64,000 nt of DNA. Source: JAGRGG01 sp965217265. Lineage in GTDB: Bacteria > Pseudomonadota > Alphaproteobacteria > Geminicoccales > Geminicoccaceae. The stretch covers positions 62,001 to 126,000 of the forward strand of contig CBDCHP010000012.1 of NCBI GenBank assembly GCA_965217265.1, read 5' to 3'. Of the stretch, positions 24,328 through 32,372 are shown piece by piece (position 1 is the stretch's first letter; each line of letters starts with the position of its first letter). The notes beneath the pieces are model-generated. The model was not told the DNA's origin. It made no database searches and saw nothing but the letters and a program-made list of their open reading frames with translations. Both the position numbers and the translations under genes were made by a program.

Positions 24328-26184
24328 CTACAAACGATCGACCGGCGGTGCCTCGCTCACCGCGACCTCGGCCAGATCCGGCGCCGCTTGCCGGTCCCCC
24401 GCCAGCGCCTCGCGCGCCTTGAGGCCGAGTTGCAGGCCCAGTTCGCGCAACTGCCTCTCGTCGACCGGCGAGGGTGCGCCCAAGACCAGTTCCTCGGCCC
24501 GCTGGTTCAAGGGAAAGGCGGTCACCTCGCGGATGTTGCCGGTGTCGGCCAGCAGCATGACGATGCGATCGACGCCGGGCGCGATGCCGCCGTGCGGCGG
24601 GGCGCCGTAGCGAAGCGCCTTGAGCATCCCGCCGAAGCGCCCCTCCAGCACGTCCTTGCCGTAGCCGGCGATCTGAAACGCGCGCGCCATGATGTCGGGC
24701 CGGTGGTTTCGAATCGCACCCGAGGAGAGTTCGACGCCGTTGCAGACGATGTCGTACTGGTACGCCAGCACGTCGAGCGGGTCGCCGCCGTCCAGCGCCT
24801 CCATCCCACCCTGCGGCATCGAGAACGGGTTGTGGGAAAAGGCGATCGCCTTCGCCTCCTCGTCCCACTCGAACATCGGAAAATCGACCACCCAGCAGAA
24901 GCGATAGACGTCCTTTTCCAACAGATCCAGTTCGCGCCCGATCCGGTCGCGCGCGGAACCGGCGAACTTGGCGAACTTGCGCGGGTCGCCGGCGGCGAAG
25001 AACACGGCGTCGCCGTCGCCGAGGCCCATCTGCGCGCGGATCGCCGCCGTTCGCTCGGACCCGATGTTCTTCGCGACGGGCCCGCTGCCCTCGCCGTCCT
25101 TGAAGAAGATGTAGCCGAGCCCCGGCTGGCCCTCGCCCTGCGCCCAGGCGTTCATCCGATCGCAAAAGGCGCGGCTGCCGCCGTTCGGTGCCGGGATCGC
25201 CCAGACCTCCGCCTTCGGATCGCGCTCCAGGATGCCGGCGAACACCTTGAAGCCCGAGCCGCGAAAGTGCTCGGAGACGTCGCCCATCTCGATCGGGTTG
25301 CGCAGATCCGGCTTGTCCGAGCCGTAGCGCCGCATCGCCTCCTTGAACGGGATGCGCGGGAAGGCGCCTTCCGGCACGCCCCGCTGCGAGAACTCGTCGA
25401 ACACGCCGCGCATGACCGGCTCGATCGCGGCGAAGACGTCCTCTTGCGTCACGAACGCCATCTCGACGTCGAGTTGGTAGAACTCGCCGGGGCTGCGGTC
25501 GGCGCGCGCGTCCTCGTCGCGAAAGCAGGGCGCTATCTGAAAGTAGCGATCGAAGCCGCCCATCATGTAGAGCTGCTTGTACTGCTGCGGTGCCTGCGGC
25601 AGGGCGTAGAACTTGCCCGGATGCAATCGCGACGGCACGAGGAAGTCGCGCGCCCCTTCCGGGCTCGACGCCGTCAGGATCGGCGTCTGCAATTCGAGGA
25701 AGCCCTGCTCCAGCATCCGCCTTCTCAGGCTCTGGATCACGCCCGAGCGCAGGCGGATATTGCGCTGCATGACGTCGCGGCGCAGATCGAGGAAACGGTA
25801 GCGCAGCCGCGTCTCCTCGGGCTGCTCGCGCTCGGCGTTGACCTGGAGCGGCAGGGGCGTCTCGGCGGCCGAGAGCACCTCCAGGTCCTCGGCGACCAGC
25901 TCGACCGCGCCGGTCGGCAGATCCGGGTTCACCGTCTCGGACGATCGCGCCACCACCGGCCCATCGACCGTGACGACGCTCTCCAGGCGCAGGTGCGAGG
26001 CGGCGTCGAAGAACGGCCGCTCGGGTCCCACCACGACCTGGGTGATGCCGGTGTGGTCGCGCAGGTCCAAGAACAGCAACTGGCCGTGGTCGCGCTTTCG
26101 GTGTACCCATCCGCTCAAACGCGCGCGTCGGTCGACGTCGCCCTTGCGAAGCTCTCCGAGGCGGTGCGTCCGGTAGCGGTCCAT
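24328..26184 (-). CDS. aspS: Aspartyl-tRNA synthetase
   Basis: The 618-aa class II synthetase has an N-terminal OB anticodon domain (ARLSGWVHRKRDHGQLLFLD), motif 2 (FRDEDARADRSPGEFYQLDV), the bacterial GAD insert (about residues 310-430) and motif 3 (GIAPGVDRIVMLL). It charges tRNA-Asp, possibly also tRNA-Asn in bacteria lacking AsnRS. Length is slightly above the usual 590-600 because of a C-terminal tail. It is divergent from rnd, 129 bp away. Confidence 0.96.
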   Translation of the reverse strand: MDRYRTHRLGELRKGDVDRRARLSGWVHRKRDHGQLLFLDLRDHTGITQVVVGPERPFFDAASHLRLESVVTVDGPVVARSSETVNPDLPTGAVELVAEDLEVLSAAETPLPLQVNAEREQPEETRLRYRFLDLRRDVMQRNIRLRSGVIQSLRRRMLEQGFLELQTPILTASSPEGARDFLVPSRLHPGKFYALPQAPQQYKQLYMMGGFDRYFQIAPCFRDEDARADRSPGEFYQLDVEMAFVTQEDVFAAIEPVMRGVFDEFSQRGVPEGAFPRIPFKEAMRRYGSDKPDLRNPIEMGDVSEHFRGSGFKVFAGILERDPKAEVWAIPAPNGGSRAFCDRMNAWAQGEGQPGLGYIFFKDGEGSGPVAKNIGSERTAAIRAQMGLGDGDAVFFAAGDPRKFAKFAGSARDRIGRELDLLEKDVYRFCWVVDFPMFEWDEEAKAIAFSHNPFSMPQGGMEALDGGDPLDVLAYQYDIVCNGVELSSGAIRNHRPDIMARAFQIAGYGKDVLEGRFGGMLKALRYGAPPHGGIAPGVDRIVMLLADTGNIREVTAFPLNQRAEELVLGAPSPVDERQLRELGLQLGLKAREALAGDRQAAPDLAEVAVSEAPPVDRL

Positions 26185-26313
26185 GGCCGAGGTCCAAAGG
26201 TCGAGGGGGTTGAAAAGGGGCGCTTCGCGCCGCGCGTAAAGGTCATGAGAGGCGCGCGGCTGTCAAGCGCCCGCCCCTCCCCGACCGCCCGGTCGGCACT
26301 ATCTTGGAACACC

Positions 26314-27459
26314 ATGCAGCCCATCGCCACCACCGACGACCTCGCCGCCCTGTGCGGGCGGCTCAGGCACGAGCCCTTCGTCACCGTCGACACCGAGTTC
26401 ATGCGCGACCGGACCTACTACGCCCAGCTCTGCCTCGTGCAGCTCGCCGGCGCGAAGGAGGCCGCGGCCGTGGACACGCTTGAGCCCGGCCTCGACCTGC
26501 AACCGCTCCTCGACCTGCTCGCCGACCCGGACGTCTTGAAGGTCATGCACGCCTCGCGCCAGGACATGGAGATCTTCTACCACCTGATGGACCGCCTGCC
26601 GGCACCCTTGTTCGACACCCAGGTCGCGGCCCAGGTGCTCGGCTTCGGCGACGAGGTCGGCTACGAGACGCTGGTCACCAAGCTCGCCAAGGCGCGGCTC
26701 GACAAGAGTTCGCGCTTCACCGACTGGTCGCGCCGCCCCTTGTCCGAGGCGCAACTGCGCTACGCGCTGGCCGACGTCACCCACCTGCGCGTCATCTACG
26801 AGAAGCTGCAAGGGCGCCTGGAGCGCGCCGGCCGCACCGCGTGGCTCGACGCCGAACTGGCCAAGCTGCAAGAGCCCGGTCTCTACGTCCAGGAACCCGA
26901 CGAGGTCTGGCAGCGCCTCAAGGTGCGCTCCAAGGAGCCGCGCTTCATCGCGCTGGTGCAGGCGCTGGCGTCTTGGCGCGAGAAGAAGGCGCAGGCGCGC
27001 GACCTGCCGCGCGCGCGCGTCGTCCGCGACGACATCTTGATGGAACTCGCCGCCAACCGGCCGAAGTCCGTCGAGAAGCTGCGCGACATGCCCCGCCTCA
27101 GCCTGGACCGCGACAGTGCCCGCGAGGTGGTCGACACCGTGAACGAGGTCCTGGCCCGCCCCGAAGCCGACCTGCCCCCCGTCCCGGTCGCCGAGCCGCC
27201 GGCCAAGGGCATCGGCCCGACGGTCGACCTGTTGCGCGTCTTGATGAAGCACTGCGCCGAGCACCACGACGTGGGCCTGCGCCTGATCGGCACGACCAAC
27301 GACCTCGAAGCGATCGCGCAGGACCCGGGCGCCGACGTCCCCCTCCTCGCCGGCTGGCGCTTCGAGGTCTTCGGCCGCGAGGCGCTCAAGCTGATTCAAG
27401 GCCGCTTGGCACTCGCGGTCGAGGGCGGGCGGGTCAAGGTTATTGATTTGGATACATGA
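26314..27459 (+). CDS. rnd: Ribonuclease D
   Basis: The 381-aa protein has the DEDDy 3'-5' exonuclease domain: VTVDTEFMRDRTYY (first Asp and Glu), MHASRQDMEIFY (second Asp) and YALADVTHL (Tyr and last Asp). HRDC-like helices follow (about residues 210-380). It trims tRNA and other RNA 3' ends. The aspS-rnd divergent pair is common in alphaproteobacteria. A half copy of the dispersed repeat (R7) starts right after its stop. Confidence 0.95.
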   Translation: MQPIATTDDLAALCGRLRHEPFVTVDTEFMRDRTYYAQLCLVQLAGAKEAAAVDTLEPGLDLQPLLDLLADPDVLKVMHASRQDMEIFYHLMDRLPAPLFDTQVAAQVLGFGDEVGYETLVTKLAKARLDKSSRFTDWSRRPLSEAQLRYALADVTHLRVIYEKLQGRLERAGRTAWLDAELAKLQEPGLYVQEPDEVWQRLKVRSKEPRFIALVQALASWREKKAQARDLPRARVVRDDILMELAANRPKSVEKLRDMPRLSLDRDSAREVVDTVNEVLARPEADLPPVPVAEPPAKGIGPTVDLLRVLMKHCAEHHDVGLRLIGTTNDLEAIAQDPGADVPLLAGWRFEVFGREALKLIQGRLALAVEGGRVKVIDLDT

Positions 27460-27514
27460 TGAATGCTTCGCATCCGCTGCGCGGGGCTTTTTCTTCTTTG
27501 TTTTTGCTAGTTTT
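27460..27514. repeat. Dispersed inverted-repeat element, left-arm fragment R7
   Basis: Only the left arm is present: TGAATGCTTCGCATCCGCTG, then GCGCGGGGC and a T-rich tract ending near TTTTTGCTAG. It begins one base after the rnd stop. The core and right arm are missing. A GC-rich hairpin plus T-run remains, so it could still act as the rnd terminator. Confidence 0.75.
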
Positions 27515-27955
27515 ACAGTCAAACCTTTCACCATCTTAACAGATCCTATGGGCATGATCGTCAAGTTCGGCCTGATGAAGTCAAGAATATGGAAGATCAG
27601 AGTCCGGCCACCCTGGACCCCCGATCAAGTCGGGGGTGACAACGTAGGGGTGCGTTGGGGCAGTGTTCGCTTTTTTGGTCGCTAGCTAGTCTCCGCCGCC
27701 CATACCGCCTCAACCTGTCACCCCCGACTTGATCGGGGGTCCAGGGTGACCAGGACACGGCATCGCCAGCAACTGTTACAGTCAAATCCTACAATATCCT
27801 GCCGGCTTTCTTCAGGTGACGTCGCCAAGCTTGACCCGAGTAACAACGGCCGCGGGCATTCCTTGCCTGCCCCCGAAGCGGCGGCGTGCCGGCTTGAAAC
27901 CGGGTCGCGGAGCCGATACGGTCTCCGTTCATGGCACACCGAGGAGGACGATCGC
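27515..27955. other. Gene-free region with a paired stem-loop repeat, upstream of fau
   Basis: No gene is supported here. It holds the inverted repeat described separately. An 11-bp direct repeat TTACAGTCAAA at 27513-27523 and 27776-27786 flanks that inverted repeat, like a scar of insertion or an old duplication. The stretch is less GC-rich than its surroundings. In many alphaproteobacteria 6S RNA lies just before the cyclo-ligase gene, but I could not recognise its conserved core here. Confidence 0.5.
27609..27748. repeat. Paired inverted repeat of a CCCCCGA-type stem-loop
   Basis: Two arms of about 33 bp (27609-27641 and 27716-27748) are near-perfect inverted complements separated by 74 bp. 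Each arm is itself a hairpin, ACCCCCGA with TCGGGGGT around TCAAG. The unit GTCACCCCCGACTTGATC followed by GGGGGTCCAGGG is a motif I recall from intergenic regions of other alphaproteobacteria. It is unrelated in sequence to the dispersed element R1-R12. Confidence 0.9.
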
Positions 27956-28664
27956 ATGGGCGACGACGAGGACGACGACGCGCCGGCCGGCTTCGCGTCG
28001 CCGCCGTGCTTCGCGCACGAGCTTGACCCGGGCCATGCCGGGCAGGCCGCCGTCGACCCGCAGGGGCACGCCGACGTCATGCGCTGGCGCAAGCCCGAGC
28101 GTCAGCGGCTCATCGCCGAACGGCTGGCGATCGCGGCCGAGCGGCGCCGCGACCACGCCGAGGCGATCGCGCGCGGCCTCGACCGCGTCGTCGGCGACGT
28201 CGCGGGCCGCACGATCAGCGCCTACTGGCCGTTTCGCGGCGAGCCCGACCTGCGCCCCTGGCTGCGGCGAGTCGCCGGGCGCGGCGCCCGCTGCGCGCTG
28301 CCCGTCGTCGTCGAGCGCGGCCGGCCGCTCGTCTTTCGCGCGTGGCAACACGGCGATCCGATGGTGCGCGGCGTCTGGAACATCCTCGTCCCGGCCGAGG
28401 GCGAGGAGGTCGTGCCCGATATCGTCGTCGCCCTCCCTGGTCGGCTTCGACCGGCACTGCTACCGGCTCGGCTACGGCGGCGGCTTCTTCGATCGCACGC
28501 TCGCCGCCCTGCAACGCGAACGAATGCCCCAAATCGTCGGCGTCGGCTACGCCCAGGCCGCGATCCCCACGATCCACCCGCAGCCGCACGACATCCCGAT
28601 GAGCGCGATCGTGACCGAGCGGGACACCTTCACGGCCGAGGGCGCGCCGGCGACGGCCGGCTGA
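27956..28664 (+). pseudogene. fau: 5-formyltetrahydrofolate cyclo-ligase, frameshifted
   Basis: The gene starts with a good GAGGAGG site and reads the alphaproteobacterial form: ASPPCFAHELDP, RWRKPERQRLIAERLAI and PVVVERGRPLVFRAW, up to VPDIVVA. It then breaks frame near 28436. The rest, LVGFDRHCYRLGYGGGFFDR (ATP/folate-site motif) through GVGYAQAAIPTI, continues in the other frame to TGA 28662-28664. Removing one base from GCCCTCCCTGGTC restores the frame. Intact, it would convert 5-formyl-THF to 5,10-methenyl-THF. Sequencing error or genuine loss cannot be told apart here. Confidence 0.85.
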
Positions 28665-28676
28665 GGCGCTGCCGCC

Positions 28677-29636
28677 TCACGTTTGCTTGTGGTGCACGAT
28701 GCGCCCGATCGCGTTCAGCAGCAGTTGCGCCGCCAGGATCGAGGTGACGCCCGCGGGGTCGTAAGCCGGCGCCACCTCGACGAGGTCGAGCCCGACCACC
28801 GTGTTGCGCTTGGCGATCCCGGCCAGGAGTTCCAGGATCTCGTCGTAGAGAAAGCCGCCGTGGCTGGGCGTGCCGGTGCCGGGGGCGATCGAGGGGTCGA
28901 AACCGTCGATGTCGATCGTGAGGTAGACGCGGCCCTTGGGGATGCGCGCCAGGACCGCCTCGACGCCGAGCCTGCGAAACTGGCGCACCGAGAGGATGCC
29001 GCCGGCCCCCATCCGCCGCGCGGCCTCGTAGCCGTCGCGCCCGGTCGAGGAGACGTTGCGGATGCCGAGCGGCGTCAGGCCGGTGACGTAAGCCTTCTCC
29101 GCCGCCCGGCGCATGGGGTTGCCGTGGCCGTGGCGGACGCCGTGGCGCTCGTCGACGAAGTCGAGGTGCGCGTCGATCTGGACGAGGTGGAAGGGCTCTT
29201 GATCCGCGAAGGCGTTGATGCAGGGGATGTTGATCGAGTGGTCGCCGCCCAGCACCACCGGCAGCGCCCCCGCCTCCAGGATGCGGCGCACGCCGGCCTC
29301 GATGTTGCGGTGGCTCTGCTCGGTGTCGGTGTGGACGATGTCGGCGTCGCCCAGATCGACGATCCTGACCTCGTCCTTGCCGAGGTAGACGGCGTCGTCC
29401 TCGTGGTCGTAGGCGCCGTCGTGGCCGAAGGCGAACAGCGTCGAGGCCTCGCGGATGCCGCGCGGGCCGAAGCGGGCGCCCGGACGCCACTGCGTGCCCA
29501 TGTCGAAGGGGGCGCCCAGGACCGCGACGTCGGCCTCGATCGGCGCGCCTTCGGGCGTGTGCGGATACTTGCCAAAGGTGCAGATGCCGACGAACGGCAG
29601 GTCCAGGCGGCCCTTCTCGTAGGCGTTGGCGCTCAT
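28677..29636 (-). CDS. speB: Agmatinase/guanidinobutyrase-type ureohydrolase
   Basis: The 319-aa arginase-family enzyme has all metal-binding motifs: VVLGGDHSINI, QIDAHLDF and TIDIDGFDPSIAPGTG. It hydrolyses a guanidino compound to urea and an amine; agmatine to putrescine is the best-known reaction, and guanidinobutyrate is an alternative. A polyamine-type ABC importer lies about 9 kb away. ATG 29636 starts MSANAYEKGRLDLPF, typical for the family. Confidence 0.88.
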   Translation of the reverse strand: MSANAYEKGRLDLPFVGICTFGKYPHTPEGAPIEADVAVLGAPFDMGTQWRPGARFGPRGIREASTLFAFGHDGAYDHEDDAVYLGKDEVRIVDLGDADIVHTDTEQSHRNIEAGVRRILEAGALPVVLGGDHSINIPCINAFADQEPFHLVQIDAHLDFVDERHGVRHGHGNPMRRAAEKAYVTGLTPLGIRNVSSTGRDGYEAARRMGAGGILSVRQFRRLGVEAVLARIPKGRVYLTIDIDGFDPSIAPGTGTPSHGGFLYDEILELLAGIAKRNTVVGLDLVEVAPAYDPAGVTSILAAQLLLNAIGRIVHHKQT

Positions 29637-29784
29637 GCCGGCTCTCCTCCCGCTCGACGGGTGCCGTGGGTCATGCGCCAACCCTCCTACGCCCGATCCC
29701 GCCGGTCAAGGCGGCGGCCGCCGCCCTCGACCCCCGCCGGCACCCCGCCTAGAAGGGAGCGAACGAACCAAGGGGGAAGCAGCG

Positions 29785-30495
29785 ATGAGCGACGACGCGG
29801 GACATCCGGCCAAGCCGCCTTTCAGTTCGTCCGACGTCGGGGCGCTCGCCCACCTCTACCGCGGCGAACTCTACCGCAGCACCGTCTGGCGCACCCGCCT
29901 CGACGCCACGACGAACTGGGCCGTCGTGACGACCGGCATCGCGCTCTCCTTGACCTACAGCAGCCCGACGGCCTCGCCCCTGCCGCTCTTGCTGGTGGGG
30001 CTCCTCGTCGCGATGTTCCTCTACATCGAGGCCCGCCGCTACCGCTTCTTCGATTTCTGGCGCATCCGCGCGCACGTCCTCGAAGTCAACTTCTTCGGCC
30101 CCATCCTGCTCGGCAAAGGGCCTTGCACCGACAACCGCTGGAACGAGATCCTCTACGAGGACTACCGCCACCCCCGCCTGCACATCAGCATGTTCGAGGC
30201 CGCCGGCCGCCGCCTGCGGCACAATTACGGCTGGATCTTCGGCATCCAGATCGTCGCCTATTCCGGCAAGCTGCTCATCCACCCGACCCCAATCGTCTCG
30301 CTCGACCAGCTCTGGGAGCGCGCCGGCGTCGGCCTGATCCCCGGCCAGTTGGTCCTCCTCGCCGGCCTCGCCTTCCACTGCGGCTGGATCGCCATCGCTT
30401 ATGCCACCCTCAAGAGCCGCCGCGGCGCCGACCGCAAGCGCCCGCCGCGCCCGCCTAAGGACGAGGTGCTCGAACTGGCCAAGAGGGACGGGTGA
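29785..30495 (+). CDS. DUF2270 membrane protein
   Basis: The 236-aa protein has four predicted membrane helices in two pairs (around residues 45-82 and 150-215) and family motifs ELYRSTVWRTRLDATTNWAV, EARRYRFFDFWRIRAHVLE and NEILYEDYRHPRLHIS. Function is unknown for the family. An AGGGGGAA site precedes the ATG. The TGA stop is also the first three bases of element fragment R8a. Confidence 0.82.
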   Translation: MSDDAGHPAKPPFSSSDVGALAHLYRGELYRSTVWRTRLDATTNWAVVTTGIALSLTYSSPTASPLPLLLVGLLVAMFLYIEARRYRFFDFWRIRAHVLEVNFFGPILLGKGPCTDNRWNEILYEDYRHPRLHISMFEAAGRRLRHNYGWIFGIQIVAYSGKLLIHPTPIVSLDQLWERAGVGLIPGQLVLLAGLAFHCGWIAIAYATLKSRRGADRKRPPRPPKDEVLELAKRDG

Positions 30496-30545
30496 ACGCT
30501 TGAGTGCCTCGCGTAGCGAGGCGGGCTGGGCGGGCGGCCTTCTTT
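30493..30545. repeat. Dispersed inverted-repeat element, left part R8a (split copy)
   Basis: It starts TGAACGCTT at the DUF2270 stop, continues with a small palindrome (GCCTCGCGTAGCGAGGC) and the arm sequence GGGCGGCCTTCTTTT, then stops abruptly. Sequence related to an IS5 transposase follows. The matching right end (R8b) is about 1.8 kb away, so this copy was split by an insertion. Confidence 0.75.
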
Positions 30546-30905
30546 TCCGCAAGTGTCAATCCCCTTTTGAGCAGACTGGCTGCTGTTCGGTGAACCTCAA
30601 GATGCGTGCTGTCGGGCAACAGCTTCTCGGGTGGTCCGCCCTCGGCGGCAAGATTCGCGACGATCCTGTCGAAGACACTCAACCGGGACCGGCGAACGAA
30701 CCGGTTGTAGAAGGTCTTGTGCGGCCCGTGGTCCGCAGGGGCATCACGCCACCGAAGACCGTTCCGGATGACATGGATTATCCCGCCGACCACACGCCGA
30801 TCACCCACGCGCGGGACGCCACGCGACGGCGGGAGAAAAGGGCTGAATGCGCTTGAGCTGGGCCTTGATGAGCCAGAATTGATCGGATATCGGCGGTCCT
30901 CCTGC
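30546..30905 (-). pseudogene. IS5-family transposase, 5' fragment with frameshift
   Basis: On the minus strand the N-terminal part reads DQFWLIKAQLKRIQPF. After a one-base frameshift near 30835-30845 it continues PPSRGVPRVGDRRVVGG, HVIRNGLRWRDAPADHGPHK and DSTHLEVHRTAASLLKRG. The first catalytic Asp (DST) is present; the rest of the DDE domain is gone, since the frame runs into repeat fragment R8a. IS5 transposases are about 250-270 aa, so roughly half is left. It is inactive. Confidence 0.85.
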
Positions 30906-31016
30906 CGCGTTCGAATCACGACGTCACGCCAGATGAAACCCGGGTCCGCAAGGACGGCTGTGCGGACGAAGCCGGCATTCGCGCGGTGACGGCGACGCAG
31001 CGATACGTGGCAAATA

Positions 31017-32240
31017 ATGACCGGCAGCCAGAACCTTATGCATGCCGTTGCCGTTGGCTACGTCATGACGCCTTTCTGGAAGCTGTCCGTCGCCGGCTTT
31101 GCCGCGACCGCCATCACTTACGGGCCGGCCCGCATGGGGTTCGGCCTGTTTTTGCCGGAATTCAGATCGGTGTTCTCGATCTCGACCCAGTCCGCCGGCC
31201 TCGTCTCGAGCCTGGGTTTCCTCGGCTTCTTCGCCGGTCTGCTGGTCTCGCAGGTCATGACGACCCGAAAAGGGCCGCGACTGCCCGTCGTGTCCGGTCT
31301 GATCGCCGCGACCGTCGGCATCGGGATCGTGGCCGCGGCTCCGAACCTGCCGGTGCTCTCTTTTGGAGTCCTTCTCGCGATGTCGAGCGCCGGCTTCTCC
31401 TGGACGCCGTTCAACGACGCGATCCACCGAAAGGTGGAGGACGGGTCGAGGCCCGCCGCGCTCTCCTCGGTCAGCACCGGCACGGGTCTCGGGATCGCGG
31501 CTGCGGGCACCGCGGCGCTTCTCATGAGCATCGGCGGCATTTCGTGGCGGCTCTGCTGGGCCATGTTCGCGATCGGCAGCGCCGTCTCGCTTCTCGGCAA
31601 TTGGATGGCGCTGCGGGACGTTGCCGGGACTCCGGGCTCGGGTCCTGCGCAGCAATGGAGCGTGCTGCTTCAACCGTCAGCCATCCCGCTGTTCATCATC
31701 GGTCTCTCCTTTGGCACGACTTCGGCGATCTACATCTCTTTCGCGGCCGATCGGATCGCGCAGGCCGGCGGCGTGGCGGGCCTTCCGGCGAACGCCTCGG
31801 GCAGCCTCGTCTTCCTCTGCTACGGCATCTTCGGTCTCGTCGGGCTTTTCACGGGAGGCGCGAAGGCGGCAACCGGTCTGCCTTGGCTCCTGCGCCTTTT
31901 GCTGTTGGCCTCAGCCCTGTCTTCCGGTCTCGTCGCGCTGGTGCCGACGACTTGGACGGGCGTGGTCCTCTCGGCCGGACTTCAGGGCGTCAACGTGATG
32001 ATGATGAGCGCCGTCCTGGCGTTCTGGTCGGAGCGGCTTTTTCCGGCCCTCCCGTCGCAAAGCTTCACCGCGGTGCTTCTTGCCGTTGCCGCCGGCAGCA
32101 TGCTCGGTCCGGTCGCGGCCGGATTTGTCTCCGGCGCGCTCGGCGCGGCGCCGATGTTCCTGGGGACGGCCGCGCTTGCTGCGGCCACGGCGGCAGCCGT
32201 CCGAACCAAGCACATCAGGGAACGCCCAAGTCCGAAATGA
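31017..32240 (+). CDS. MFS transporter (YbfB/YjiJ-like)
   Basis: The 407-aa protein has about 12 hydrophobic segments. The opening AATAITYGPARMGFGLFLPEF and GFLGFFAGLLVSQVM match the YbfB/YjiJ-like branch of the major facilitator superfamily. The substrate is unknown. The start may be ATG 31017 or the later ATG at 31065 (MTPFWKL). The gene sits in the acquired segment next to a broken transposase and is followed by a weak terminator-like hairpin. Confidence 0.82.
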   Translation: MTGSQNLMHAVAVGYVMTPFWKLSVAGFAATAITYGPARMGFGLFLPEFRSVFSISTQSAGLVSSLGFLGFFAGLLVSQVMTTRKGPRLPVVSGLIAATVGIGIVAAAPNLPVLSFGVLLAMSSAGFSWTPFNDAIHRKVEDGSRPAALSSVSTGTGLGIAAAGTAALLMSIGGISWRLCWAMFAIGSAVSLLGNWMALRDVAGTPGSGPAQQWSVLLQPSAIPLFIIGLSFGTTSAIYISFAADRIAQAGGVAGLPANASGSLVFLCYGIFGLVGLFTGGAKAATGLPWLLRLLLLASALSSGLVALVPTTWTGVVLSAGLQGVNVMMMSAVLAFWSERLFPALPSQSFTAVLLAVAAGSMLGPVAAGFVSGALGAAPMFLGTAALAAATAAAVRTKHIRERPSPK

Positions 32241-32242
32241 AG

Positions 32243-32266
32243 GGCACCATAACCTCTGGTGCTTCC
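32243..32266 (+). terminator. Weak hairpin after the MFS gene
   Basis: GCACCA and TGGTGC pair around a 7-nt loop, beginning 3 nt after the stop codon, followed by TTCCTCC. The stem is short and the T-tract poor, so termination would be partial. Confidence 0.35.
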
Positions 32267-32349
32267 TCCTGCGGTGTGGGGACATCAAGGGCCCCAAGCG
32301 GTCATCTGGCGGTTTCGATCCATTAATGGGTCGTGCCCTAGTCATCCAA

Positions 32350-32372
32350 GCGTCAGCGCACGCGCAGCGTTC
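32350..32372. repeat. Dispersed inverted-repeat element, right-end fragment R8b
   Basis: Only the last 23 bases of a right arm remain (GCGTCAGCGCACGCGCAGCG then TTC), identical to the right end of R3. It encodes the C-terminal residues RTLRVR and the stop of the EamA gene on the minus strand. Confidence 0.75.

Larger units (their letters stand above)
30546..32348. mobile_element. Acquired segment: IS5-family remnant plus MFS transporter
   Basis: The segment lies between the two halves of one dispersed repeat copy (R8a and R8b). It holds a broken IS5-family transposase on the minus strand and an MFS gene on the plus strand whose base composition is less GC-biased than its neighbours. Exact borders and any target duplication are not clear, and the far end (ATTAATGGGTCGTGCCCTAG) is not recognised with certainty as an IS end. 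Confidence 0.6.

Noticed and set aside
26184..26313. Element-like CGCTTCGCGCCGCGCG between aspS and rnd
   Set aside because: The similarity is limited to a short GC-rich palindrome, with no TGAACGC end, no T-tract and no inverted partner.
27753..27955. 6S RNA gene upstream of fau
   Set aside because: The position fits known synteny, but I could not find a convincing long hairpin with the central bubble, so no RNA is called. A covariance-model search would decide.
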